DNA of 64,000 bases, taken from the NCBI RefSeq assembly GCF_900156045.1, contig NZ_FTMX01000001.1:1240001-1304000 (forward strand). Reading direction: 5' to 3'. A program made the translations under genes and the position numbers. Of this stretch, positions 27,346-35,746 are shown piece by piece. The first letter of the stretch is position 1; every line of letters starts with the position of its first letter. A model generated the notes under the pieces. The model did not search any database. It had not been told where the DNA came from and saw only the letters and a list, made by a program, of their open reading frames with translations. This DNA comes from Peribacillus simplex (GTDB taxonomy: Bacteria > Bacillota > Bacilli > Bacillales > DSM-1321).

Positions 27346-28092
27346 TTGGAAGATAAAGAATTAAATATCATCGATCATCTCGATGAATTGAGAAAACGGC
27401 TCATCATTACTGCTGTTGCTTTTTTGATCTTTTTTATCGCCAGTTTTATTTATGTTGAGGAGATTTATAATTGGTTCGTGAAAGATCTCGATTTTGACCT
27501 GATGGTATTGGGTCCGAGTGATATTATCTGGATTTACTTTATGCTTTCAGGTGTCGTAGCCATTGCGGCAACCATTCCGGTAATTGCTCTGCAAATCTGG
27601 TTATTCGTCAAACCGGCTTTGATGCCAAATGAAGTAAGGGCGACCCTTGCCTATATTCCGGCACTTTTCCTGCTTTTTATCGGAGGGCTTGCTTTCGGTT
27701 ATTTTGTCATCTTCCCGACCATTCTTCAATTTTTGATTGAACTGGGCGATGGGATGTTCATAACCAGTTTTACAGCGGATAAGTACTTTTCATTCGTATT
27801 TAATATGACGATACCTTTTGCTGTTCTATTCGAGCTTCCTGTCGTTACCATGTTTTTGACTTCCCTTGGCATAATAAATCCTTATGTGCTTCAAAAGTTA
27901 AGGAAGTATGCATACTTTGTACTGGTTGTCATAGCGATATCGATTACGCCGCCTGACTTTATGTCAGACTTTATGGTGATGGTTCCATTGCTGTTATTAT
28001 ACGAAATAAGTATTTCGTTATCAAAAGTCGTCTATAAACGAAGGGTGAAACGTGAAAGCTTGCGGGAAGACACCTACGAGGAAGGTTTATAA
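27346..28092 (+). CDS. tatC: Twin-arginine translocase receptor TatC
   Basis: 248 residues and six membrane helices. The N-terminal cytoplasmic signature IIDHLDELRKRLIITA and the conserved glutamate region FELPVVTMFLTSLGI (signal-peptide recognition) are present, as is FLLFIGGLAFGYFVIFP. TTG start at 27346; the nearest RBS-like sequence is GAAGGCGTG, which is weak. Together with TatA this is a minimal two-component Gram-positive Tat system. A strong terminator follows. Confidence 0.95.
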   Translation: MEDKELNIIDHLDELRKRLIITAVAFLIFFIASFIYVEEIYNWFVKDLDFDLMVLGPSDIIWIYFMLSGVVAIAATIPVIALQIWLFVKPALMPNEVRATLAYIPALFLLFIGGLAFGYFVIFPTILQFLIELGDGMFITSFTADKYFSFVFNMTIPFAVLFELPVVTMFLTSLGIINPYVLQKLRKYAYFVLVVIAISITPPDFMSDFMVMVPLLLLYEISISLSKVVYKRRVKRESLREDTYEEGL

Positions 28093-28096
28093 GAAG

Positions 28097-28136
28097 AAGC
28101 CCATAATGGCATTTTGCCCTTATGGGCTTTTTTTTT
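28097..28136 (+). terminator. Terminator after tatC
   Basis: AAGCCCATAA and TTATGGGCTT pair perfectly, followed by eight or more T residues. Confidence 0.85.
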
Positions 28137-28137
28137 A

Positions 28138-28322
28138 GGCTCTTTTCGTAAAGATTGTTGTTTTTAAAACGAAACGATTTAAGGTTGATTGGAGCGGAAG
28201 TGCGAGACTCCTGCGGGAGCAGCGGAGGCTCACCGCCCGCCCCGTGGAAAGCGAGCATCTGGAGGGGAAATCAACCACACCGCTTTACTTGGTAAGTAGC
28301 AACAAAGTATGCGAAAACAGCC
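28138..28322. repeat. 185-bp MITE-like palindromic intergenic element
   Basis: The outer ends form an imperfect inverted repeat: GGCTCTTTTCGTAAAGATTG TTG (28138-28160) against CAACAAAGTATGCGAAAACA GCC (28300-28322), about 17 of 23 positions matching. Inside, GGTTGATT (28183-28190) and AATCAACC (28269-28276) are perfect arms around a GC-rich core with CTCCTGCGGGAGCAGCGG and GAGGCTCACCGC. From memory, very similar GC-rich cores occur many times in Bacillus-group genomes as non-coding repeats. No ORF. The element follows the tatC terminator directly. Confidence 0.75.
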
Positions 28323-28438
28323 TTTTTTTATGAAAGACAATCTGATTTCTCTGTTTTTTTACACATTTGAATATTTATACTTTTGGATTTATTGTGTATA
28401 ATGTAAGCAATCGGTTAAAAATGAGGATTGATATTTTG

Positions 28439-28684
28439 ATGTTCAAATGCTTGGAATTCAAAGATTGTTTTGGACATAAGGTCACAATTTCAGAAATACC
28501 TGTCTTACTACCTAGTGATCCGAATTTTTTTATGTTGACCGTGCGTTTGGAAGTGTTTGTAAAGAAGGTTTTTGCCAATAAAGATCATAAAGAAAATTAC
28601 TCATTTAAGCATTATTTAGCATCCGTACTCAAATGGCCCGTTTATAACAAGCTTTTTTTTGGAAGTTTACTGAATAATGCTTAA
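28439..28684 (+). CDS. Small hypothetical protein
   Basis: 81 residues starting MFKCLEFKDCFGHKVTISE, with the central segment VLLPSDPNFFMLTVRLEVF and a lysine-rich end. GAGGA at 28423-28427 is eleven bases from this ATG; a longer frame from 28421 or 28367 is possible but has no RBS. No signal peptide or known motif. A large structured terminator follows immediately, which supports a real transcription unit. Family unknown. Confidence 0.5.
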   Translation: MFKCLEFKDCFGHKVTISEIPVLLPSDPNFFMLTVRLEVFVKKVFANKDHKENYSFKHYLASVLKWPVYNKLFFGSLLNNA

Positions 28685-28687
28685 TGC

Positions 28688-28793
28688 GGACTGTTCCATA
28701 GCTAACTTCTCCGTTAAAAGAGATGACACAATGCCAGGCAATATCGAATGAATCGGCATGTGTCCATGTTAGCTCATGGAGCGGTCTTTTTTT
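28688..28793 (+). ncRNA. Two-tier stem structure ending in a T-tract (complex terminator or structured RNA)
   Basis: Outer stem: TCCAT (28695-28699) with ATGGA (28776-28780), continuing as AGCTAAC (28700-28706) with GTTAGCT (28768-28774). Inner stem: GACACAATGCC (28725-28735) with GGCATGTGTC (28755-28764). The tail is GGTC plus seven T. This is far larger than an ordinary terminator (about 100 nt), so a folded RNA with regulatory function is possible. Confidence 0.5.
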
Positions 28794-28906
28794 GTGTAAT
28801 CATTTCAATAGGATAGTATCACTTCACTTGAAAAAGAAGACCTTTGGTTTGAATGCGTACCTTGAATAGGTATAATACAATAGATATGTTAAGTTAGGGA
28901 TGTGTA

Positions 28907-29752
28907 ATGATGAATAAAGTAAAGATAGTAACAGACTCGACAGTAGATATGACACCAGAGGAACTGGAATTTTATGATATAACAATGGTCCCTTTATCAA
29001 TTTTTATAGATGGGGAGACTTTTTTGGATAAGGTTGAAATCGAACAAGAAGAATTCCTGAAAAGGATGAACCAGTCAAAAGAACTGCCAAAAAGCTCACA
29101 ACCAGCCGTAGGTACCTTTGTGGAGGTATATGATGAACTCGGAAAAGACGGCAGCGAGATTATTTCCATACATATGACTGGTGGCATGAGCGGCACAGTG
29201 CGCTCAGCGGAAAGTGCAGCTAACATGTCTGAAGCGAAGGTTACCGTTCTTGACTCGAAATTCATTTCAAAAGCGATGTCATTTCAGGTGATCGAGGCAG
29301 CGAAGATGGCGAAGGAAGGGAAACCAGTAGCTGAGATAATTGAACGATTGGAACATATTAAAAAGCAGTCAAGTTTAATCATTGTCATAGAAACACTTGA
29401 TAATCTCGTTAAAGGCGGAAGGATTGGTAAAGTTTCTGCTTTTATCGGTTCATTGCTGCACATAAAGCCGATTGCACTTCTGGATGATGGTGTCCTGAAT
29501 CCTGTATCCAAAGCCAGGAGCCAGTCAAAGGTCGTGAAGTTCATCATCAAGAAATTCAAAGAAGATACACAAGGAAAAAAAATTAGAGGCATTGGTTTTG
29601 TACATGCGAATGGTCTTGAAATAGCGGATAAGGTCCGCCAGGCCATTTCAGATTTAACAGGATATCAAGACATAAAGATAGAAGCAACAACGGCCGTTGT
29701 CAGTACCCATACAGGTGAAGGAGCCATGGCAATCATGTATTATTGGGATTGA
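28907..29752 (+). CDS. DegV family fatty-acid-binding protein (paralogue 2)
   Basis: 281 residues, full-length DegV/FakB fold. KIVTDSTVDMTPEEL at the N-terminus, PKSSQPAVGTFVEVY and HMTGGMSGTVRSAES at the ligand pocket, then ETLDNLVKGGRIGKVSAFIG and the C-terminal VVSTHTGEGAMAIMYYW. It differs from paralogue 1 at 11072, notably GGMSGT against SELSGT, so the two may prefer different fatty acids (inference). ATG 28907 or 28910 follow AGTTAGGGATG. Monocistronic, or possibly transcribed with ypmQ. Confidence 0.92.
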   Translation: MMNKVKIVTDSTVDMTPEELEFYDITMVPLSIFIDGETFLDKVEIEQEEFLKRMNQSKELPKSSQPAVGTFVEVYDELGKDGSEIISIHMTGGMSGTVRSAESAANMSEAKVTVLDSKFISKAMSFQVIEAAKMAKEGKPVAEIIERLEHIKKQSSLIIVIETLDNLVKGGRIGKVSAFIGSLLHIKPIALLDDGVLNPVSKARSQSKVVKFIIKKFKEDTQGKKIRGIGFVHANGLEIADKVRQAISDLTGYQDIKIEATTAVVSTHTGEGAMAIMYYWD

Positions 29753-29904
29753 TATGGAGTAACCAAAAGAAACTGCAAATGCGGGGGTTTTGTCACTTTT
29801 ACAATTGTCTTTAATTCGTAGGAATAGTTGCTGTTCTCATTACGATTGGTCTGATAGAATAAATGAAGTAACAGAATATTTTATACATAAAGGACGGGGT
29901 AGGG

Positions 29905-30495
29905 ATGAGAAAGCTGCATTTGCTTATGGCAGCTATGGGAGCATCAATTTTATTGCTTTTGACAGCATGCGGTTCCAATGGTGTACCTGATGCTAAAAAT
30001 TGGGACCTTGAAGATTTCAGTTATGTTGATCAGGAGGGGAAACCTTTCTCAAAAAGCGATCTTAAAGGAAAGGTTTGGATAGCGGATTTTATATTCACAA
30101 GCTGCGAGACGGTATGTCTGCCCATGACTTCGAATATGACGAAGCTGCAGCAGCAATTGAAGGATGAAGGTGTTACGGATGTAGAGTTCGTTTCGTTTTC
30201 CGTGGATCCGGAAATTGACAAACCTGATGTTTTAAAAAAGTATGGTGACCAATTTAATCTGGATTACGGAAATTGGCACTTTCTGACCGGTTATGGTCAG
30301 GAAGAAATCGAGCAGTTTGCATTGGATAATTTTAAAACGATCGTCAAAAAACCAGAAGCAGAAGATCAGGTGATTCATGGGACCAGCTTTTTTCTAATTG
30401 ATCAAGAAGGAAAGATCATCATGGATTATACAGGTCTGCAAGATATTCCCTTTGATGAAATCATTAAGCATATTAAAATTTTACAGAATTATTGA
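29905..30495 (+). CDS. ypmQ: SCO1/SenC copper-binding lipoprotein (YpmQ)
   Basis: Membrane-anchored SCO protein that helps assemble the CuA site of cytochrome c oxidase. Lipobox LLTAC with lipidated Cys22. Copper ligands by family: Cys67 and Cys71 in FTSCETVCLPM and His158 in QVIHGTSFF. 196 residues with thioredoxin-like fold. Neighbours ypmR and ypmS downstream, and ilvA upstream, follow B. subtilis order. RBS GGACGGGGTAGGG. Note that the oxidase operon in this window (48.2 kb) is the quinol type, which lacks CuA. Confidence 0.95.
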   Translation: MRKLHLLMAAMGASILLLLTACGSNGVPDAKNWDLEDFSYVDQEGKPFSKSDLKGKVWIADFIFTSCETVCLPMTSNMTKLQQQLKDEGVTDVEFVSFSVDPEIDKPDVLKKYGDQFNLDYGNWHFLTGYGQEEIEQFALDNFKTIVKKPEAEDQVIHGTSFFLIDQEGKIIMDYTGLQDIPFDEIIKHIKILQNY

Positions 30496-30520
30496 ACAGG
30501 TTGAATGACCTGTTCTTTCT
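30494..30520 (+). terminator. Terminator after ypmQ
   Basis: GAACAGGT and ACCTGTTC pair around TGAATG; the tail is TTTCTGTTTT. Confidence 0.75.
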
Positions 30521-30791
30521 GTTTTCATCCACCCATTAATAATGATTTTATTTAGAGCTTTAGCGATGGTGAAAATAAGGCAATTTGTTTTTGAAGAAAC
30601 AGCGGAAGTGAAGAATGATTTTGCATGCTAAGTAACATGCTAATTTTTATAGGACTAGCTTTAATTCACTGCATTTTTCATATTGTATAGTAAGGAATGC
30701 TCAAGCTAAAAGTACAATGAAAAAGAAGGTATATTGTTTGCAATCATCCGTTTTCTGCATGATATAATATATGGGTAGGAAGGTGAGGGTC

Positions 30792-31634
30792 ATGAGGTAC
30801 AGAATCACCTGTCTTTTCATATGCCTAGTTTGGATCTCAGGCTGCGGCCAAAGTGAAACAGCCTCAAATCAGCCATCTGTTCAGCAGAAAAGCATAGTTG
30901 AGCTGAGTAAAAAGGAAACCATTCCTGCCAGCTTTTTTCCGGACCCTGTGAAAATCGTATCGATTGGCGATTCCTTGACTCAAGGTGTTGGTGATAGTAA
31001 AGATAATGGCGGTTATCTGCCTTATTTACAAAATAAGCTGGAAAAAGAACCATCGATTACTTCCGTTGAGATGATTAATCATGGCGTACGTGGAAATAGG
31101 ACCGACCAACTATTGAAAAGACTGGATAAAGCTAGGATTAAAGAAGACATAAAGCAAGCTGATTCAATTGTCGTCACAATCGGTGGAAATGATATCATGA
31201 AGGTTTTTAAGCAGAATTTCTCGGACTTGGAACTGAATCAGTTTGATTCGGCAAAAATAGGGTATGAAAAAAGATTAAGGCAGATACTTGATAAGGTCCG
31301 TTCCGAAAATGATCATGCGCAAATTTATCTTGTGGGCGTCTATAATCCATTTTCCAAATGGTTCGCAGATTTTTATGAACTTGATATGATCATGAATGAT
31401 TGGAATGAAAGCGGGAAAGAGATTATCGAAGAATATGATTCAGCCTATTTTATTGATATAGCAGACATTTTCGAGAATTCCGAAGAAGATTTGCTGTATG
31501 CCGAGGATTATTTTCACCCAAATGACCGCGGATATGAATTAATCGCTACAAGAATCTATAATGATATGGATATTACCACTATCGGAAAGGACACATTGGA
31601 AGCGAGTGCCAAAGGAGATGATGACCAAGAATGA
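30792..31634 (+). CDS. ypmR: YpmR, SGNH/GDSL-type esterase lipoprotein
   Basis: About 280 residues. A signal peptide with lipobox WISGC anchors it outside the membrane. Block I GDSLTQGVGD holds the catalytic serine, NHGVRGNRTDQLL and TIGGNDIM are blocks II-III, and DYFHPNDRGYE (block V) holds the Asp-His pair. This makes a lipid or acyl-ester hydrolase. ATG 30792 is favoured by AGGAAGGTGAGGG directly upstream. Overlaps ypmS by four bases. Confidence 0.92.
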   Translation: MRYRITCLFICLVWISGCGQSETASNQPSVQQKSIVELSKKETIPASFFPDPVKIVSIGDSLTQGVGDSKDNGGYLPYLQNKLEKEPSITSVEMINHGVRGNRTDQLLKRLDKARIKEDIKQADSIVVTIGGNDIMKVFKQNFSDLELNQFDSAKIGYEKRLRQILDKVRSENDHAQIYLVGVYNPFSKWFADFYELDMIMNDWNESGKEIIEEYDSAYFIDIADIFENSEEDLLYAEDYFHPNDRGYELIATRIYNDMDITTIGKDTLEASAKGDDDQE

Positions 31635-32215
31635 CAAATGTCAAATGGAAGACTTTGTTTATTTCCCTATTAGCCCTAAACATCCTGGTCATCCTGTTTG
31701 TAACGATTTTAGTTAATCTGCCGACAAAAGATAAAGAGATGATACCCAAGGTAAGCCATGAAGAAGATATCCAATTTCAAATTCACACGAATCGGGAAGA
31801 TTTGACAAGATTAATCAACCAGTATCTGGATAAAGAGGGATTGACGGGATCCATTCACTATGAAGTGTATTTAACGGATGAAGTCGAGTTATATGGAACG
31901 ATGCCATTTTTCAACCGTGAAGTGGAAATGAAATTGACTTTTGAACCAATTGCCCAAAAAAATGGGGATTTGATCTTAAAGCAAAAATCAATTGCAGTCG
32001 GAAAAATGAACCTTCCTGTTTCATATGTAATGAATTTAATAAATGAGCGTTATAACATGCCTGATTGGGTTAGCATCAGTCCCAATGACGAAAGTATTTA
32101 TGTGTCATTACAGGATATGGAACTGAAAAGTGATATTAGGGTGAAGGCGAAAGAATTCGACCTTGAAAATGATGACATTTCATTTTTATTGACCATCCCA
32201 TCATCTTTACAGTGA
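31631..32215 (+). CDS. ypmS: YpmS family membrane protein
   Basis: 194 residues. A single N-terminal membrane helix (LFISLLALNILVILFVTIL) is followed by an extracellular domain with VSHEEDIQFQIHTNREDL and VSYVMNLINERYNMPDWVSI. It matches B. subtilis YpmS, whose function is unknown. Translational coupling to YpmR (ATGA) suggests the two act together at the membrane surface. I see no ypmT after it; a strong terminator follows. Confidence 0.9.
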   Translation: MTNVKWKTLFISLLALNILVILFVTILVNLPTKDKEMIPKVSHEEDIQFQIHTNREDLTRLINQYLDKEGLTGSIHYEVYLTDEVELYGTMPFFNREVEMKLTFEPIAQKNGDLILKQKSIAVGKMNLPVSYVMNLINERYNMPDWVSISPNDESIYVSLQDMELKSDIRVKAKEFDLENDDISFLLTIPSSLQ

Positions 32216-32254
32216 TACGAATAAAAGATGTGTTAAATAATTGATGATAAAAGG

Positions 32255-32296
32255 ACCACGCATTTTAGATATGTCTAAAATGCGTGGTTCTTTTCT
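32255..32296 (+). terminator. Terminator after ypmS
   Basis: ACCACGCATTTTAGA and TCTAAAATGCGTGGT form a perfect 15-bp stem with tail TCTTTT. Confidence 0.9.
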
Positions 32297-32462
32297 ACGC
32301 CCCTTTTGGTTTATTAAAACCTAAAACCTTGATTATTATATAGATTTCTTATCAATTCCTGAGTTAAAGTAAGAGATAGGAGCAGACTTTTATAATTTAT
32401 ATAAATTATAAAAAATATCAAATAAATGAAATGGATCCCACTTTTCCATTAGAGGTAATTAT

Positions 32463-32818
32463 ATGAACATGCAAATTATGATTGATTGGATTGAAAGCCA
32501 TATAACCTATAAATTTTCTTTGGCTGAACGTGCCAATGATCTGGGATACTCGCCTTATTATTGTTCGTTTAAATTCCACCAAATGACAGGGATAAGTATT
32601 AGGCACTGTATGCTACTTAGAAGGCTTCACTTATCTACAAATGATTAGAAAGTGGTAAGAGAATGATTGGTATTGCTTTTGATCATGATTATTCAAGAAG
32701 TATATAGTAGGGCGGCGTTTAAAACTGTTTTTGGCATTAATCCTAGAGCATTTCAACCTAACAGGATGCCGGTTCAATCATTCAATAAGCTCAATATTCA
32801 TAAACATAAAGGGTGATG
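32463..32818 (+). pseudogene. Frameshifted AraC-family DNA-binding domain
   Basis: The first frame (32463-32648) encodes an AraC-type first helix-turn-helix (IDWIESHITYKFSLAERAND ... LGYSPYYCSFKFHQMTG). After the stop, another frame gives AFDHDYS, and a further shift gives QEVYSRAAFKTVFGINPRAF, the typical second HTH. At least two frameshifts separate the parts. No second copy is present. The C-terminal end (NKLNIHKHKG) stops four bases before the next gene, which could once have been its partner or effector domain. Confidence 0.7.
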
Positions 32819-32822
32819 CAGA

Positions 32823-33530
32823 ATGGATTTTTCGAGTAAAATCGAGGTTGATCAGATACAAAACCAACACGGAGAGTGGTTTGGCGAATATGTTCTCAAT
32901 ATATTGAATGGCCAAGCTATGTATGATGAGTTTAAGGATAAAAAACTAATGAGAAATACAGACTATGTTCCATTTAACGAAGCTATGTGTGTAAATACAA
33001 CTACTACGAACATTTTTAATGAGGAATTCATAAAAACAAGAGCAATAGGACACCATGAATTAGTTGAAAATTATATCGGTAAGGTAATTAATCCATTAAA
33101 TAATCTATTTAACAAAGATTATGAATGCATCGTTTTGTGGTTTGGTGAAGATATGTTTTGCCAAATGAACCTTCTTACAATCCTTGCTTACCTTGAACAG
33201 GACGATTATAGCGGTAGAGTGTTCTTGAACAGTTTTAGAGTGGATGAATTTAAAGTAAGGCAAACTGAACTTAGATTAGGCAACTATTTAACTGTTTATG
33301 AAGATGTATTATTAAATCATAAAAAAACATCAATTGAAGTATTGCCAGTTATGTATCAGGCAATAGACATATATTTAGAAATGCTAAAAGAAGATAATCC
33401 AGTAACAAATTATATTTCTAAAAATAAAAGCCTGCCTGAAACAGAATTGATTAACAGGTTATTTATCCACTTCCCAACAATAGGATATGGTGATTTACAG
33501 TATAAAAAACTTATTAGAAAGATTAAATAA
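32823..33530 (+). CDS. Uncharacterised protein with DUF1835-like features
   Basis: 235 residues, cytosolic. Recognisable stretches are VPFNEAMCVN near residue 45, CIVLWFGEDMFCQMNLLTIL in the middle and FPTIGYGDLQYKKLI at the C-terminus. These recall the DUF1835 family, but I am unsure. AAAGGGTGATGCAG precedes the ATG. It directly follows the broken AraC gene. Codon use is AT-richer than the core neighbours, consistent with an acquired segment (inference). Confidence 0.65.
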   Translation: MDFSSKIEVDQIQNQHGEWFGEYVLNILNGQAMYDEFKDKKLMRNTDYVPFNEAMCVNTTTTNIFNEEFIKTRAIGHHELVENYIGKVINPLNNLFNKDYECIVLWFGEDMFCQMNLLTILAYLEQDDYSGRVFLNSFRVDEFKVRQTELRLGNYLTVYEDVLLNHKKTSIEVLPVMYQAIDIYLEMLKEDNPVTNYISKNKSLPETELINRLFIHFPTIGYGDLQYKKLIRKIK

Positions 33531-33792
33531 CAGCCCTCTCTCTCCAAGAAGGAACAAGTATCTGTTCTTATGAATAATCAAGTCCATTAAATACAGGGGA
33601 CTTGGAGGTTCAATCTATACAACCTTTATTTTAAAATAGATTACAATGCCTAATGTTTGGTGTTAATAAATGGTAAGTTACCTTACTATTTACATATTAA
33701 TGATTTTTATCCATGTTTTTGATTAGCCCCATTATAGACTATCCCATGTTTTGTTATCTAAATATTTCGATACATCCTTGTTTATTATCCAT

Positions 33793-34551
33793 TTAAGGAG
33801 AGAGCGTTAGGGTTTCTATTGAGGATGATTCCCGATTCGATCCAATTATATAAATGGTTGAGGGAGTATTATCTTGAAAAGCCTTGTTTGGCAAAGGGAG
33901 TGCAATCTCTTTTGTTCCAGCTATCCTCACTTCGAAGTCTACTATCATTGGATGAATATTAAGATATTCGCTTGCTTTCCAGAAATCGAGTTGATCAAAA
34001 ACGACATCCCCATCTTTGACGGCAATATCCACCGAGAGTAAATCATGTGAAAGCTGGATGAATCGAACCTTTGCTTCATTTTGAGGAACAAATGGATTAT
34101 CCTCGAAAGTTAACAATTTCAACGATTCATTAGCCTGGGTAGGTGCTAGAGCAATGGTACAGGAACTCCCGCTTTCGAGAGCCAATTTACGGCTTAAAAG
34201 AGGGAAGGTGCTTTGCCCGCTGCGGTATATAACCAATTGGTAATTGCCAGGAGGCAGTGGTAAATAATCATTGTTCTCTTTATATGAGAAACTTTTGAGG
34301 ATACGCACTTCATTTACATAAACATCAAATGAGGGAGCTGTCGGGGCAGCATGTAAAAAGCGAATTTGTGCTGGCAGTATGACATCCATTTGTTCATATC
34401 CCAAATGTTGTGTTGATTTTTCGAGACTTTTCAAATGCTTATGGTAATAATAAGCATGCAATTGCGGATCGCTGTTTTTATTATTAGTCGATAGTAAATC
34501 ATATGTTACCGATTTTTGTGAAAATGATTGTTTATCGCTCACTTCCAACAC
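33793..34551 (-). CDS. DUF4397 domain-containing protein
   Basis: 252 residues. The centre (about 62-215) has the DUF4397 pattern: IRFLHAAPTAPSFDVYVNE, then YLPLPPGNYQLVIYRSG, and a second half-repeat starting KVRFIQLSHDLLSVDIAVK. No signal peptide; the N-terminus is a charged helix (NSDPQLHAYYYHKHLKSLEK). In bacilli such proteins are often found in spores or at the surface, but I see no proof here. GAGAGGTGTTGGA lies upstream. Monocistronic. Confidence 0.8.
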   Translation of the reverse strand: MLEVSDKQSFSQKSVTYDLLSTNNKNSDPQLHAYYYHKHLKSLEKSTQHLGYEQMDVILPAQIRFLHAAPTAPSFDVYVNEVRILKSFSYKENNDYLPLPPGNYQLVIYRSGQSTFPLLSRKLALESGSSCTIALAPTQANESLKLLTFEDNPFVPQNEAKVRFIQLSHDLLSVDIAVKDGDVVFDQLDFWKASEYLNIHPMIVDFEVRIAGTKEIALPLPNKAFQDNTPSTIYIIGSNRESSSIETLTLSP

Positions 34552-34730
34552 CTCTCATTTTCCCATTATGGTCTTATCATATGTTTTTATGCTTGGGCAT
34601 GTTTCTCCTTTTTAAAGGGGAATGGACCATTTTCGTAAAAAGTTTTTCGATCGGCATATTATTTTACAGGGTAAAATAAAAGCGTTAAAATGCATTCAAT
34701 GGATTGTTTGTAAAAAAGGAGGATTTTCAT

Positions 34731-35273
34731 TTGACAAAGCAATTAGAGAAAGCAACATTCGCAGGTGGATGTTTCTGGTGCATGGTGAAACCGTTCGATG
34801 AACAGCCTGGCATCGAATCCGTTATCTCTGGCTATACAGGCGGGACTACGGAAAATCCCACATACAAAGAAGTTTGTTCTGAAACTACGGGACATTATGA
34901 AGCTGTTCAGATCACCTTTGATCCAAGCGTATATCCATATGAGAAAATAATCGAGTTGTTTTGGCAGCAAATTGACCCGACAGATGCCGGCGGGCAATTT
35001 TATGACCGGGGAAGTTCCTATCAAACCGCGATTTTTTATCATGACGAAAACCAACGTGAAATTGCAGAAGCATCGAAAGCCAAGCTGCAGGCGAGCGGGA
35101 AATTTTTTGGACAGATTGTAACTCCCATAATACCAGCCAAAACGTTTTATCCAGCTGAGACATACCACCAGCATTATTATAAAAAGCAACCTGAGCATTA
35201 TGAAAGATATTCGATCGGCTCAGGACGGAAAGCATTCATACAACATCACTGGGGGGAAAAAAATGAAAAGTAA
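34731..35273 (+). CDS. msrA: Peptide-methionine (S)-S-oxide reductase
   Basis: It repairs methionine-S-sulfoxide in proteins. GGCFWCM carries the catalytic cysteine, with [21 protein letters not shown] and AETYHQHYY as the further conserved blocks. 180 residues. TTG 34731 is used: AAAAGGAGG lies eight bases upstream, inside the longer frame. The stop overlaps the msrB start by 11 bases, so the S- and R-isomer reductases are made together. Confidence 0.95.
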   Translation: MTKQLEKATFAGGCFWCMVKPFDEQPGIESVISGYTGGTTENPTYKEVCSETTGHYEAVQITFDPSVYPYEKIIELFWQQIDPTDAGGQFYDRGSSYQTAIFYHDENQREIAEASKAKLQASGKFFGQIVTPIIPAKTFYPAETYHQHYYKKQPEHYERYSIGSGRKAFIQHHWGEKNEK

Positions 35274-35691
35274 AGAAGAATTAAAAAAGGAACTCACTCC
35301 GATTCAATATGAGGTCACACAAAATAATGGAACGGAACCAGCCTTTAACAATGAATATTGGAACATGAAGGAGGAAGGGTTATATGTGGATATCGTTTCA
35401 GGTAATCCTCTTTTCACTTCGAAGGAAAAGTTCGATTCAGGCTGCGGTTGGCCAAGCTTCACTAAACCGCTTAAAGAAGAGGAAGTGGTGGAAAACCTCG
35501 ATACGAGTTATGGTTTGAGAAGAATCGAAGTCCGCTCAAAAACGGCCGATTCCCATCTGGGACATGTTTTCAATGATGGTCCGGGACCATCGGGATTACG
35601 CTATTGCATCAATTCTGCATCATTAAGGTTCATCCCGCTCCAAGATCTTGAAAAAGAAGGATACGGAGAATACAAAAAGCTTTTTGATTGA
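35263..35691 (+). CDS. msrB: Peptide-methionine (R)-S-oxide reductase
   Basis: 142 residues. It reduces the R-epimer of methionine sulfoxide. [11 protein letters not shown] and [20 protein letters not shown], with the catalytic cysteine in RYCIN, are family hallmarks. The paired CxxC zinc motifs of some MsrB forms are not seen. ATG 35263 with GGGGGG upstream; the longer frame would run far into msrA. Terminator at 35698. Confidence 0.95.
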   Translation: MKSKEELKKELTPIQYEVTQNNGTEPAFNNEYWNMKEEGLYVDIVSGNPLFTSKEKFDSGCGWPSFTKPLKEEEVVENLDTSYGLRRIEVRSKTADSHLGHVFNDGPGPSGLRYCINSASLRFIPLQDLEKEGYGEYKKLFD

Positions 35692-35697
35692 TTGGAA

Positions 35698-35732
35698 AAC
35701 CCCCTATCAGAAATTGATAGGGGGTTATTTTA
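35698..35732. terminator. Terminator between msrB and the convergent GDSL gene
   Basis: AACCCCCTATCA and TGATAGGGGGTT form a 12-bp stem, followed by ATTTTAATATT; it can serve both convergent genes. Confidence 0.85.
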
Positions 35733-35746
35733 ATATTAGGCGGGAT

